DNA of 64,000 nt from JACDAN01 sp963834825 (GCA_963834825.1 CAWICZ010000014.1:310001-374000); one strand, 5' to 3'. Positions 46,192 through 55,761 are shown, counted from the first letter of the stretch. The notes: generated from the letters alone by a model not told the origin. Program-made: numbers and translations.

Positions 46192-47230
46192 GAGCGGCTC
46201 GGCGACGGCCTGGGTCGCCTCGCTGAGCCCCTGGCCGGAGGAGTTCGGGCTCGACCGCATGCGTCGTCTCCTCGAGCGGCTGGGTCATCCCGAGCGGAGC
46301 TATCCGGCGATTCATGTTGTCGGGACGAACGGCAAGTCGACCGCGACGCGGACGATTGCCGCTCTGCTCGAGGCGACTGGGAGGCGAGCGGGCGCATACA
46401 CCTCGCCCCACGTCAGCGGCTGGGCCGAGCGGATCTGGGTCGACGGCGCGGAAGCCGACTTCGAGCGGGCGGTCGCTCGGATTCGTCCCGCCGCCGAAGC
46501 TGTCGCGGCGACGCAGTTCGAGGCGATCACGGCGGCAGCGCTCGTCGAGTTCGCCGAACTGCACGTCGACGTCGCCGTCCTCGAGGCCGGTCTTGGCGGC
46601 CGGCTCGACGCCACCAACGTCGTCGATGCCGAGGTCGTGCTCCTGACCAACGTCTCGGCGGAGCACACCGAAGTGCTCGGCCAGACGCCGGAGGAGATCG
46701 CGAAGGAGAAGCTTGCGGTCGCGCATGCAGCCAGTGTAGTTGTCCTCTCGGACAACACATACGAGGAACTCATCCCGAAGAGCGCCAAGATCGTCACGGG
46801 TGGCGCACGCGCGGCGGCCGAGGCGTTCGTCGGCGGCCCGATCGAGCACGCGCCCGAGATCGACCTCCCCGGCCGGTTCGAGCGCCGAGGGAGAGAGCTA
46901 TGGGACGGCGCGCACAATCCGGGAGGCACGGCATGGCTGCGCACGCAGCTCAAAGAGCCTTATGACGTCGTCGTCGCCTCGATCCTTGCCGACAAGGACG
47001 CCGACGCGATGCTCGCCGACCTGGCGGCGATCGCTCCGACACTGATTGCGACGCAGTCGACGAACCCGAGAGCGCTGCCCGCCGCCGAGCTCGCGGCTCG
47101 CGCACGTGCCAGCTTCCCCGGCGTCGAGACGGAACCGGACCCGAAACGCGCCCTCGCGCGCGCGAGAGAATCCACCGATGGGGGCATCCTCGTGACCGGC
47201 TCGCTTTATCTCCTTGCCGACCTCTCGTAG
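46166..47230 (+). CDS. folC: folylpolyglutamate synthase/dihydrofolate synthase, compact
   Basis: 354 residues, about 70 shorter than typical FolC. The N-terminal ATPase half is intact: P-loop VVGTNGKSTATRTIAALLE, TSPHVSGWAERI, VAVLEAGLGGRLDATNVV, NVSAEHTEVLGQTPEEIAKEKLAV. The linker and C-terminal domain are shortened (LPGRFERRGRELWDGAHNPGGTAWL follows directly). GTG 46166 overlaps valS by 26 bases. No other in-frame ATG, GTG or TTG precedes the P-loop closely. Confidence 0.9.
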   Translation: MSSRLSQARSGSATAWVASLSPWPEEFGLDRMRRLLERLGHPERSYPAIHVVGTNGKSTATRTIAALLEATGRRAGAYTSPHVSGWAERIWVDGAEADFERAVARIRPAAEAVAATQFEAITAAALVEFAELHVDVAVLEAGLGGRLDATNVVDAEVVLLTNVSAEHTEVLGQTPEEIAKEKLAVAHAASVVVLSDNTYEELIPKSAKIVTGGARAAAEAFVGGPIEHAPEIDLPGRFERRGRELWDGAHNPGGTAWLRTQLKEPYDVVVASILADKDADAMLADLAAIAPTLIATQSTNPRALPAAELAARARASFPGVETEPDPKRALARARESTDGGILVTGSLYLLADLS

Positions 47231-47363
47231 CGCAGGAAGACGACGCAGGGCGCCGAAGCTCGTCGAGCGGCTCAGCGTGTTCGCGTTCGCAGCCGCTGTA
47301 TTGCTTACGATCGTGGGGCTCGCATTTGCCGCCGGCTATCTAGTCGGGCAGTTGCTGCTATGA
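47214..47363 (+). CDS. 49-residue single-pass membrane protein
   Basis: A short frame from TTG 47214 (overlapping folC by 17 bases) to TGA 47363. A basic N-terminus (SRSAGRRRRAPKLVERL) is followed by one clean membrane helix (FAFAAAVLLTIVGLAFAAGY). It fills the folC to zinc-ribbon gap. Short and without homology visible to me, so moderate confidence. Confidence 0.45.
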   Translation: MPTSRSAGRRRRAPKLVERLSVFAFAAAVLLTIVGLAFAAGYLVGQLLL

Positions 47364-47372
47364 GGTGACCAG

Positions 47373-47882
47373 GTGAACGATTTCTTCGAGGGGCTCCGCG
47401 ACTTCTTCGGCTCCGAATCCTGGAACGTTGCGCGGAACCTCGGGCTGTTCTTCATTGTCGTTTTCTGGCTCGCGCTCGCGTACTGGGTGTTCAAGGACGC
47501 GCGCCGGCGAATCGAGGATCCGTGGATGATCGCGGTCGCGACGATCCTCGGCCTCGTGCCGATCCTGGGCGCGCTCATCTACATGCTCTTCCGCCCGCCC
47601 GAGTACCTGGAGGACGTCAGGGAACGCGAGCTCGAGATCAAGGCGATGGAGGAGCGGCTCGCGCGTCGGGAGCTGCACTGCCCCGTCTGTCGGGCGCACG
47701 TGGAGGATTCATTCCTCATCTGCCCGGTCTGCACGACCAAGCTTCGCCAGGCGTGCGTGAACTGCAAGGCGCCCCTCGAGACGCTATGGCAGGTCTGCCC
47801 GTACTGCGAGACAACGGTCGAGACCCCGACCACGATCGAGTTTCCGCCGGCTCCACGGCGCGAACGGCCCGGGCAGCAGTAG
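47373..47882 (+). CDS. membrane protein with C-terminal double zinc ribbon
   Basis: 169 residues. Two membrane helices (LGLFFIVVFWLALAYWVF; WMIAVATILGLVPILGALIYML) and a coiled segment lead to eight cysteines in four CxxC knuckles: CPVC, CPVC, CVNC, CPYC. This is a DZANK-type double ribbon facing the cytoplasm. Function unknown. GAGGTG before GTG 47373 serves as Shine-Dalgarno. Position between folC and ndk is conserved in actinobacterial gene order in my experience. Confidence 0.82.
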   Translation: MNDFFEGLRDFFGSESWNVARNLGLFFIVVFWLALAYWVFKDARRRIEDPWMIAVATILGLVPILGALIYMLFRPPEYLEDVRERELEIKAMEERLARRELHCPVCRAHVEDSFLICPVCTTKLRQACVNCKAPLETLWQVCPYCETTVETPTTIEFPPAPRRERPGQQ

Positions 47883-47900
47883 CAGTAAGCTGCCGCCGGC

Positions 47901-48305
47901 GTGGCGGTGGAGCGGACACTCGTGCTGGTCAAGCCCGACGCGATGCGACGTGCGCTCGCCGGCGAGATCGTCGCCCGGCTGGAACGCCGCGGTCTCGAGT
48001 TGCGCGCGGCGAAGCTCGTGACCGTCGACCGCCCGCTCGCCGAGGAGCACTACGCGGAGCACGCGGAGAAGCCCTTCTTCGGCGAGCTGGTCGAGTTCAT
48101 CACCTCGGGCCCGACGCTCGCGCTGGTCGTTGAGGGCGAAGGCGCGATCGCAGTCGTCCGCACGACGATGGGCGCGACGAACCCGGCCGACGCCGGGCCC
48201 GGCACGATCCGAGGGGATCTCGCGCTGTCGATGCCGGACAACCTCGTGCACGGCTCCGACTCGTCCCAATCCGCCGAACGCGAGATCGCACTCTGGTTTG
48301 ACTGA
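47901..48305 (+). CDS. ndk: nucleoside diphosphate kinase
   Basis: 134 residues. Phospho-His117 in NLVHGSDS; LVLVKPDAMRRALAGEI and MGATNPADAGPGTIRGDLAL are the family blocks. It equalises NTP and dNTP pools. The GTG start has TAAGCT nine bases upstream. It overlaps the methyltransferase start by eight bases. Confidence 0.97.
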   Translation: MAVERTLVLVKPDAMRRALAGEIVARLERRGLELRAAKLVTVDRPLAEEHYAEHAEKPFFGELVEFITSGPTLALVVEGEGAIAVVRTTMGATNPADAGPGTIRGDLALSMPDNLVHGSDSSQSAEREIALWFD

Positions 48306-49053
48306 CTACGTCGCCAGGAACCGCGAGACGTGGGCGAAGTCCAACGCCGCGTACACCGACGCGCGGGCGGAGACCGCCTGGGCTCGCGGCGAGGTCGCCT
48401 GGGGGATGACCAAGACGCCCGAGTCGCAAGTAGGGATGCTGCCGGCGCTCGACGGCCAAGACGTGGTCGAGCTCGGCTGCGGCACGGCGTACTTCGGAGC
48501 GTGGTTGAAGCGCGCGGGGGCGAAGCGCGTGGTGGGCGTCGACGTGACGCCGGCCCAGCTCGCCACAGCGAACCGGCTGAACGCACAAACCGGCCTCGGC
48601 CTCGAGCTCGTCGAGGCCAACGCAGAGGAGACGGGCCTCCCGAACGCGTCGTTCGACCTGGTGGTCTCCGAGTACGGCGCGTCGATCTGGTGCGATCCCT
48701 ACAAGTGGATCCCCGAGGCCGCGCGATTGCTACGGCCCGGCGGCGAGCTGGTCTTTCTCCGGAACTCAACGCTCGCGGTGCTCTGCTGGACGGACGATGA
48801 TACGAGCGAGACGCTGCAGCGCCCTCAGCGAGGCCTCCATCGACTCGACTGGGAAGACGACGGCTCGACCGAGTTTCAGATGGGTCACAGCGAGTGGGTG
48901 CGGTTGCTTCGCGCAAACGGCTTCGAGATCCTCGACCTGGCGGAGCTCTACGCGGACGAGGCCGCGACGAAGCACCCGTTCTACGACTTCAATCCCGACT
49001 GGGCCAGACGATGGCCGTGGGAAGAGATCTGGCGAGCACGTAAGACGCGGTGA
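48298..49053 (+). CDS. class I SAM-dependent methyltransferase
   Basis: 251 residues. SAM-binding motif I DVVELGCGTAYFGAWLKRAG, acidic post-I RVVGVDVTPAQLATAN, motif II ETGLPNASFDLVVSEYGAS, motif III RLLRPGGELVFL. Substrate unknown. The TTG start at 48298 lies in an 8-base overlap with ndk (TTGACTGA); no better initiator is near. It ends overlapping maf (GTGA). Confidence 0.87.
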   Translation: MTDYVARNRETWAKSNAAYTDARAETAWARGEVAWGMTKTPESQVGMLPALDGQDVVELGCGTAYFGAWLKRAGAKRVVGVDVTPAQLATANRLNAQTGLGLELVEANAEETGLPNASFDLVVSEYGASIWCDPYKWIPEAARLLRPGGELVFLRNSTLAVLCWTDDDTSETLQRPQRGLHRLDWEDDGSTEFQMGHSEWVRLLRANGFEILDLAELYADEAATKHPFYDFNPDWARRWPWEEIWRARKTR

Positions 49054-49616
49054 GCGTCTCTCCGGCGCCGCCGATTCTGCTCGCCTCGCGGTCCCCGCAG
49101 CGCCGGGCGATCCTCGAGCAACTCCGGATCCCGTTCGACGTTGTCGAGCCTGACTACGAAGAGCACGGAGAGGATCCCCTGGAGCATGCCGCCGGCAAGG
49201 CGCGCTCCGTCGACGGCGGCGAGCGCCCCGTGCTGGGTGTGGATACCGTCGTCGTCTGCGACGGGCAGGTCCTCGGCAAGCCGGCCGATGCGTCGGAGGC
49301 CGAGCAGATGCTCGAGACCCTCGGCGGCAAGACACACGAGGTCGTCTCCGGGTTGTGCCTCCGAACCAAGGCGTGGGAGGAGCTCCACTCGGAGACGACG
49401 GCGGTCGCCTTCCGGCCGCTGGCCGCCCGCGACATCGCTGCCTACCTCTCCACGGGCGAGTGGGAGTCGCGAGCCGGCGCCTACGCGATTCAGGGCGTCG
49501 GCGCCTCTCTCGTCGAGCGGATCGAGGGCGACTACCTCAACGTCGTCGGGCTCCCGGCCGCGCTGCTGATTCGTCTCCTTTCAGCACGTTTCAGCGGAAT
49601 TTACGGATTTGGCTAG
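49050..49616 (+). CDS. maf: Maf-family nucleotide pyrophosphatase
   Basis: 188 residues. Signature LLASRSPQRRAILEQLRIPF with SxR motif, VLGVDTVVVCDGQVLGKPAD, LGGKTHEVVSGLCL, and GAYAIQGVGASLVERIEGDYLNVVGLP. These enzymes hydrolyse non-canonical or modified NTPs and are often linked to division genes; here maf directly precedes mreB. GTG start in the overlap with the methyltransferase. Confidence 0.95.
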   Translation: MSVSPAPPILLASRSPQRRAILEQLRIPFDVVEPDYEEHGEDPLEHAAGKARSVDGGERPVLGVDTVVVCDGQVLGKPADASEAEQMLETLGGKTHEVVSGLCLRTKAWEELHSETTAVAFRPLAARDIAAYLSTGEWESRAGAYAIQGVGASLVERIEGDYLNVVGLPAALLIRLLSARFSGIYGFG

Positions 49617-49636
49617 CTAGACTCGCTGCGCGGGAG

Positions 49637-50689
49637 ATGGGCTTCTTGGGCTACCTCAACGGCTTCGGCGGCCGCGACATGGCGGTGGACCTGGGGACGG
49701 CAAATACGCTCGTCTACGTCCGCGGTCGCGGCATCGTCCTCTCGGAGCCGTCGGTCGTCGCCATCGACCATGCCTCGGGCGAGGTGCACGCGGTCGGCGT
49801 CGAGGCGAAACGGATGCTCGGCCGGACCCCCGGCACGATCTCCGCGATTCGGCCGCTGAAGGACGGCGTCATCGCCGACTTCGACGTCACGGAGCAGATG
49901 CTCCGGCACTTCATCCAGAAGGTCCATCAGAATCGGTTCGCTCATCCTCGGGTCGTCGTCTGCGTGCCGTCCGGCGTCACCGGCGTCGAGAAGCGCGCGG
50001 TCGAAGAGGCGACGAGAAACGCCGGTGCCCGGGACGCGTTCCTGATCGAGGAGCCGATGGCGGCGGCGATCGGCGCCGGGCTCCCGGTCTCCGAGCCGAC
50101 TGGGAACATGATCGTCGACGTCGGCGGCGGCACGAGCGAAGTCGCCGTCATCTCGCTCGGGGGCATCGTCGTCTCCGTGAGCCTGCGGGTAGGCGGGGAC
50201 GAGATGGACGAGGCGATCATCAGCCACGTGAAGCGTGAGTACAAGCTCCTGATCGGCAACCAGACCGCCGAGGAGATCAAGCTCGAGGTCGGCTCAGCCT
50301 TCCGCATGAAGGACGAGGTCCAGGCCGAGGTGCGCGGCCGGGACATGCTCACCGGGCTTCCGAAGACGGTAATCATCAGCTCGGAGGAGATCCGGCACGC
50401 GATGGAGGAGCCGGTCAGCCAGATCGTCGACGCCATCAAGTCGACGCTCGACAAGACGCCGCCCGAGCTGGCGGCGGACATCATGGACCGGGGGATCGTG
50501 CTGGCGGGCGGCGGCGCGCTGCTCAACGGCCTCGACGAACGCCTCCGGCACGAGACCCAGATGCCCGTGCAGCTCGCCGAGTCGCCGCTAACCTGCGTTG
50601 CCGTCGGCTCCGGTCGCAGCCTCGAGCTCCTCGAGGTCATGCAGCGGACGTCGAGGAGCGCCAAGAGCCGCAACGGCTATCGGCGCTGA
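49637..50689 (+). CDS. mreB: rod shape-determining actin homologue
   Basis: 350-residue MreB: phosphate 1 loop MAVDLGTANTLVYVRGRG, EPSVVAIDHASG, phosphate 2 MIVDVGGGTSEVAVISLGGIV, and adenosine loop GIVLAGGGALLNGLDERL. An amphipathic N-terminal leader (MGFLGYLNGFGGRD) could bind the membrane. ATG 49637 has CGGGAG as a close Shine-Dalgarno and TAGACT at 49618-49623. MreB in an actinobacterium implies lateral rod growth, unlike the polar growth of mycobacteria and streptomycetes. Confidence 0.97.
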   Translation: MGFLGYLNGFGGRDMAVDLGTANTLVYVRGRGIVLSEPSVVAIDHASGEVHAVGVEAKRMLGRTPGTISAIRPLKDGVIADFDVTEQMLRHFIQKVHQNRFAHPRVVVCVPSGVTGVEKRAVEEATRNAGARDAFLIEEPMAAAIGAGLPVSEPTGNMIVDVGGGTSEVAVISLGGIVVSVSLRVGGDEMDEAIISHVKREYKLLIGNQTAEEIKLEVGSAFRMKDEVQAEVRGRDMLTGLPKTVIISSEEIRHAMEEPVSQIVDAIKSTLDKTPPELAADIMDRGIVLAGGGALLNGLDERLRHETQMPVQLAESPLTCVAVGSGRSLELLEVMQRTSRSAKSRNGYRR

Positions 50690-50760
50690 ACGCTACGCGT
50701 CCTAGTTACTAGACACCCAATCTGACTCATTGCCCGACGCGTTTCCTAGACTTGTCGTCC

Positions 50761-51699
50761 GTGCCTCGTAACCGCTCACTGCGGCTGGCGGCACTGGGCT
50801 CGACGGTTCAGCGGGCCGCCTCGCCGGCGTACTCGTCGTCACGGTCGGCGAACGCGCTCCGCAGGCGAATCGTTGCCGTCGTCCTCGTCGCCCTCTCGCT
50901 GGCGCTGATCACCGGCTACTTCCGTGAGTCCGAGAACGGCGCCCTCCACGACGTCCAGAGCGCCTCTGCGAGCGTGCTGTACCCCTTCCAGGTCGGCGCC
51001 GAGCGCGTCGCGCGCCCGTTCCAGGACGCCTACGGCTGGCTCGCGGGGTTCTTCCACGCGAAGTCGGAGAACGAGCGGCTGAAAGCGCGGATGCGCCTGC
51101 TCGAGATCCAGGCGATCCAGAACGCGACGGCAGCGCAGGAGAACATGGAGCTCCGCCGAGCGCTCGACTACAAGGCGGGACCGTCGTACCCGAGCGACTA
51201 CAACTTCATCGGCGCCCGCGTCACCTCTCACTCGCCGAACGAGTTCAGGCAGGAGGTGGGCATCTCGGCCGGTCGGGACGACGGCCTCCGCATCTACGAC
51301 CCGGTCGTCGACGCCGACGGCCGCCTCGTCGGCCACGTCGCGAAGCTGACCGGCCCCACCGCGCTCGTGACCCTGCTCACCGATCCCAGCTTCGCCGTCT
51401 CGGGATACGCGGTCCAGACGAGGACGTACGGCCTCGTGGAGCACGGGCAGGGAGGCGGTGAGACGTTGATGCTCGACGGCGTGCCGAAGGAAAAGGTCGT
51501 GCGTAAGGGCGACATCATCGTCACGGCCGGCCGGCGGTCCGGCGAGCTCCCCTCGCTCTACCCGCGAGAGATTCCGGTCGGAACGGTCACGAAGGTGGGG
51601 CAGAGCGACGTGGACATCCACCAGTCGGTGCAGATCGAGCCACTCGCCGACTTTTCATCGCTGAGCTCCGTCTGGGTCCTCGTCCGCAAGGGCCGGTAA
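50761..51699 (+). CDS. mreC: rod shape-determining protein MreC
   Basis: 312 residues: a basic cytoplasmic N-terminus, one membrane helix (IVAVVLVALSLALITGYF), a coiled coil (SENERLKARMRLLEIQAIQN ...), then the beta-barrel domains (FIGARVTSHSPNEFRQEVGI; KVVRKGDIIVTAGR; EIPVGTVTKVGQSDVDIHQ). The GTG start lies eight bases after TAGACT (50747-50752), suggesting its own promoter 60 bases after mreB. Confidence 0.95.
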   Translation: MPRNRSLRLAALGSTVQRAASPAYSSSRSANALRRRIVAVVLVALSLALITGYFRESENGALHDVQSASASVLYPFQVGAERVARPFQDAYGWLAGFFHAKSENERLKARMRLLEIQAIQNATAAQENMELRRALDYKAGPSYPSDYNFIGARVTSHSPNEFRQEVGISAGRDDGLRIYDPVVDADGRLVGHVAKLTGPTALVTLLTDPSFAVSGYAVQTRTYGLVEHGQGGGETLMLDGVPKEKVVRKGDIIVTAGRRSGELPSLYPREIPVGTVTKVGQSDVDIHQSVQIEPLADFSSLSSVWVLVRKGR

Positions 51700-51701
51700 G
51701 C

Positions 51702-52226
51702 GTGGCCCTCGACGTCCTCAAGGCCGCAGTCGTCTTCTTTGTGGCCGTCGTCGCTCAGGTTGCGATCGTCTCGGCGTTCGAGCCCGGTGACGGTACCGCC
51801 GACCTCGTGCTCGTCACCCTGACGGCCGTCGCGCTGCTTCGGGGCTCGATCTTCGGCGCGGTCGCCGGGTTCTACGCGGGCTTCCTGCTCGATGCGGCCA
51901 ACCTCGGAACGCTCGGCTTGAGCTCGCTGCTGCTGACGCTGATCGGCTACTGGATCGGCCGCTACGGCGAGACGACGGGCCGCGATCGCGCGCACGCGCC
52001 GCTGCTGGCGATCGCCGTCGTCACCGTCCTCTATGCGCTCGGCAGCCTTGCGATGAACTACCTGCTCGGAGAGCCGGTGTCGGCCCGGGCCGGCCTCGTC
52101 GACGCGGTCCCGGTCCAGATCCTTCTCAACCTGCTCCTGACGATCCCCGTCTACGCGCTCTGCCGCCGCCTCTTCGCGCGGCCCGGGGCGCGGCCCGCGA
52201 TCGACGTTGAGTTCGGCACGAACTGA
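51702..52226 (+). CDS. mreD: rod shape-determining protein MreD
   Basis: 174 residues, five predicted helices with the MreD motif GFYAGFLLDAANLGTLGLSSLLL. It begins at a GTG two bases after the mreC stop and overlaps the mrdA start by one base (TGATG). Confidence 0.9.
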   Translation: MALDVLKAAVVFFVAVVAQVAIVSAFEPGDGTADLVLVTLTAVALLRGSIFGAVAGFYAGFLLDAANLGTLGLSSLLLTLIGYWIGRYGETTGRDRAHAPLLAIAVVTVLYALGSLAMNYLLGEPVSARAGLVDAVPVQILLNLLLTIPVYALCRRLFARPGARPAIDVEFGTN

Positions 52227-54221
52227 TGGCGACCGTCACTCGCATCCCTCCGTCACGAGCGCGCTTCCTCCCGCGCGATCCGCGCGTCGACGGCCCCTAT
52301 CGGATGACGCCGCAGATCGCGCTCCGGCTCGGCGTCCTCGGCGCGATCGTGCTGTTCGCATTCGCGGTCCTCTTCTTCCGCCTGTGGGCGCTCCAGGTGT
52401 TGTCCGGCGAGCGCTACCTCGCCGCGGCTCAGAACAACCAGCTGCGGTCGATTCGGATCGAGGCGTCCCGTGGGCCGATCCTCGACGAACAGGGCCGCGT
52501 CCTCGTCGGCAATCGGCTCGCGAAGGTCGTCAGAGTCTGGCCCGCGAGCTTTCCGGCCCGCAGCCGGCCTCGGGTCTTCCGCAAGCTGAGCCAGGTACTC
52601 GACGTCCCGCTCGTCGAGCTTCAGCGGACGTTCCGACGGCAGCAGCGCGCCGACCCGCTCAAGCCGGTGACGCTCGCCGAGGGCGTCTCGGACGCCGTGG
52701 TCGCCTACCTGAAGGAGCGTCCGCGCGAGTTCCCAGGGGTGGAGATCGAGGAGACCTACCTGCGCTCGTACCCCTACCGTGCGATGGCGGCCCAGCTCGT
52801 CGGTCACGTCGGGACGGTGACCCCCGAGCAGGTCAAGAGCGGTCGCTACCGGCACGGCGATCACGTCGGCCAGGCGGGGCTCGAATCGGCGTACGACCGG
52901 TTCCTGCGAGGCCAGTCCGGCCTCGCCCAGCTTCGCGTCGACTCACTCGGCCGCCCGCGCGGGCGGCCGCTCTTCAGCGAGGTTCCCCAGCAGGGGCTGG
53001 CGCTGCGCCTGACGCTCGACGCCAAGGTTCAGCGCGCGGCCGAGCAGGGGCTCCGCCACGGGATCGCGGTCGCGAAGGAGAACGACGCCTGGGCCGCGGA
53101 CGGCGGGGCAATCGTCGCGCTCGACCCGCGCGACGGCTCGATTCGCGCGCTCGCCTCGAGCCCGACGTTCGACCCGCGTGACTACGTCGGCAGGCCGAAG
53201 ACCGCTGACTTGAAGCCGCTGCTCGACCAACGTGCGGCGGAGGCTGCGAACTTCCCCGGGCTGAACCGCGCGATCGCCGGCCTCTACCCGCCCGGCTCGA
53301 CCTGGAAGCCGGTGACGGCGCTCGCCGCGATGCGCGAGCGCCTCGTGTCGGCGTACTCGCCGCTCTCGTGCACCGGGTCGATGGAGGTCGACGGCACGAC
53401 CTTCAACAACTGGAACCCGTACATCAACGAGGCGATGACGCTGCCGACGGCGATCGCCGCGTCGTGCGACACGTACTTCTACCAACTCGGTCTCGACTTC
53501 TACAACCTGCCGGCCCAGTACGGCAGCCCGCTCCAGAAGTGGGCCGGCGCGTTCGGGTTCGGCAAAGCGACGGGCCTGGACATCGGCGGCGAGCAGAGCG
53601 GCCTGCTGCCGACGCCCGAGTGGCGGCGGAAGACGTTCACGAAGGAGCGCTACCCGCGGACGTGGGAAATCGACCGCCTCTGGAAGTCAGGCGACTCGGT
53701 GCAGCTCTCGATCGGCCAGAAGGACCTACTCGTCACGCCGCTCCAGATGGCCAGGTTCTACGCGTTGATCGCCAACGGCGGCAAGCTGGTCACGCCGCAC
53801 CTCGTCTCGAGCGTCGAGCAGCCCGGAAACCGCGGTGCCGTGAAGGCAGTGTTCTCGCCGGCGCCGCGCGCGGTCAACGTGCATCCCGTCCGAGCTGGAC
53901 GCAGTCCGTCAGGGCCTCTACCTGGCGACCCACGCGGGCTACGGGACGTCGTCCGGGATCTTCGGCTCCTACGCCGTGCCGATCGCCGGGAAGACGGGCA
54001 CGGCCGAGAAGCATGTCCAGCTCCCGGGCTTCTCGGGGATGATGGACCAGGCGTGGTGGTGCGGCTACGGGCCGACCGACAAGGCACCTGAGCTGGTCGT
54101 CTGCGCCGTGATCGAGAACGGCGGCCACGGCGGAACGGCGGCCGCGCCCGCCGCCCTGAAGGTGTTCGAGAGCTACTTCGGCGAGAAGGCCCCGGCCCCG
54201 ACGTTCGTCCCCAGCGACTGA
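52226..54221 (+). CDS. mrdA: penicillin-binding protein 2, elongasome transpeptidase (frameshifted as read)
   Basis: Cross-links lateral-wall peptidoglycan. One N-terminal helix (LRLGVLGAIVLFAFAVLFF), a PBP dimerisation domain, then the transpeptidase with SxxK as STWK (YPPGSTWKPVTA), SxD as SCD (AASCDTYFYQLGLDF) and KTG in IAGKTGTAEK. The frame breaks at 53888-53891: after PRAVNVHP the correct continuation SELDAVRQGLYLATHAGYG lies one base further on. Reading CCC-G as a +1 shift restores a 664-residue protein ending at TGA 54221. Without it the KTG motif is lost, so the shift is either an assembly error or essential. Confidence 0.93.
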
Positions 54222-55393
54222 TGGCCGATTACGCCGCACCACTCGCTCCCCGCGTCCGGCGCCGGAAGACGGAGGCGACCGGCGCGATCGCGTTCCTGCG
54301 CCGCATCGACTGGGTGATGATCGCGGCGACCGCGGGGCTCGTCGCCTACGGGTTGTGGGCGATCGACGGGATCACGCGGCTCGACGTCGTCGGCGATCCC
54401 GAGTACTACGTCTTCCGTCAGTCGATCTTCGTGGTCGTCGGCGCCGTCGGGATGATCGGCGCGCTGTTCATCGACCCTGCTTGGTACCGGCGCTACCGGA
54501 AGGTCCTCTACGCGCTGCTGATCACCTTGCTGCTGGTCGTGATGCTCCTCGGGGTCGACGCCCGCGGATCGACACGCTGGATCGACCTAGGCTTCTTCCA
54601 GTTCCAGCCGTCGGAGTTCGGGAAGCTGCTCCTCGCGCTGTTCCTCGCGGGCGTGCTGGCAGCGCGCATCAGGCGCATCGGAGAGTGGCGGACGACTGCC
54701 GTCGTGGTCGGTGCCGCGGCGCTGCCGACGCTGCTCGTCTTCAGCCAGCCGGACATCGGCACGTCGCTCGTCTACGGAGCGATCCTCGCGGCCACGCTGT
54801 TCTTCGCCGGGACGCCGTGGCGGCACCTCGCCGTGCTCGCCGCGGTGACTGCGCTGCTGGCGACGACAGTGCTCTGGTTCGCGCCGTCGCTGGGCGTGGA
54901 CATCCTCGAGCCGTACCAGCGCGCCCGGATCACTGCGTTCCTGAACCCGACCGAGAATCCCCAGGGGGCGGCCTACAACATCAACCAGTCGATCACCGCG
55001 GTCGGATCCGGCGGCTCGACCGGGCGCGGCGTCGCGGGCGCTACACAGACGAACCTGGACTACCTCCCCGAGCACCACACCGACTTCGTCTTCGCCTCGT
55101 TCGCCGAGCAGCGCGGGTTCGTCGGCGTCACGGTCCTCCTTCTGCTCTACCTGCTACTGATCTGGCGGGGGGTCCGGGTGATTGCGACCGCCCGCGATCC
55201 CTTCTGCGCCACCGTCGCCGGGGCGATCGTCTTCGGTCTTCTCTTCCAGGTGTTCGTGAACGTCGGGATGACGATCGGAATCGCCCCGATCACCGGGATT
55301 CCACTGCCGTTCGTCAGCGTCGGAGGATCGGCGATGGCCACGAACCTCATGGCCGTCGGCGTGCTCCAGGCGATCGCGATCCGGCGTCGCTAG
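54221..55393 (+). CDS. rodA: SEDS peptidoglycan glycosyltransferase RodA
   Basis: 390 residues, ten helices. SEDS signatures: GSTRWIDLGFFQFQPSEFGKLLL, FSQPDIGTSLVYGAI, the catalytic-loop region EHHTDFVFASFAEQRGFVG with the conserved Asp, and GIPLPFVSVGGSAMATNL. Its partner is the adjacent mrdA product; start overlaps that stop by one base. Confidence 0.96.
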   Translation: MADYAAPLAPRVRRRKTEATGAIAFLRRIDWVMIAATAGLVAYGLWAIDGITRLDVVGDPEYYVFRQSIFVVVGAVGMIGALFIDPAWYRRYRKVLYALLITLLLVVMLLGVDARGSTRWIDLGFFQFQPSEFGKLLLALFLAGVLAARIRRIGEWRTTAVVVGAAALPTLLVFSQPDIGTSLVYGAILAATLFFAGTPWRHLAVLAAVTALLATTVLWFAPSLGVDILEPYQRARITAFLNPTENPQGAAYNINQSITAVGSGGSTGRGVAGATQTNLDYLPEHHTDFVFASFAEQRGFVGVTVLLLLYLLLIWRGVRVIATARDPFCATVAGAIVFGLLFQVFVNVGMTIGIAPITGIPLPFVSVGGSAMATNLMAVGVLQAIAIRRR

Positions 55394-55432
55394 CGCCAAT
55401 CTGTCCGATCGGGGTCCTAGCATCGGCGGCAA

Positions 55433-55630
55433 ATGGCAGGGAAGCGTGACCCGTACGAGCTGCTGTTGATCGAGGAAGCGGACGCGTGGTTCGAGTATCT
55501 CGCCGCAACGAGGGGGCAGACGGCCGCTCGCTACTCGGAGCTCGAGCCCTGGGCGTGGGCCCGGCTGTCGCAGCGGCTGCGGGTCATCCGCACCAGGCGG
55601 ACCAAGCTGCGGCCCGCACAAGTCGCATGA
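55433..55630 (+). CDS. small basic protein between rodA and rng
   Basis: 65 residues: YELLLIEEADAWFEYLAATRG, then WARLSQRLRVIRTRRTKLRP. Helical and basic, with no recognised family. TAGCAT lies nine bases before the ATG, with no Shine-Dalgarno sequence. The 130 bases after it contain only the rng leader. Confidence 0.6.
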   Translation: MAGKRDPYELLLIEEADAWFEYLAATRGQTAARYSELEPWAWARLSQRLRVIRTRRTKLRPAQVA

Positions 55631-55761
55631 GGCACCGCTGCTAGCCTGGTACGAACGCTTATGCAGTCTGTTTTCTCGTTTGCAACGCAGCGCGCGATCC
55701 ACCTCCCTCCCGGTGACGACGGGCGCGCGCGCGTGGCAGCGCACATCAGAAAGGATTTCTC

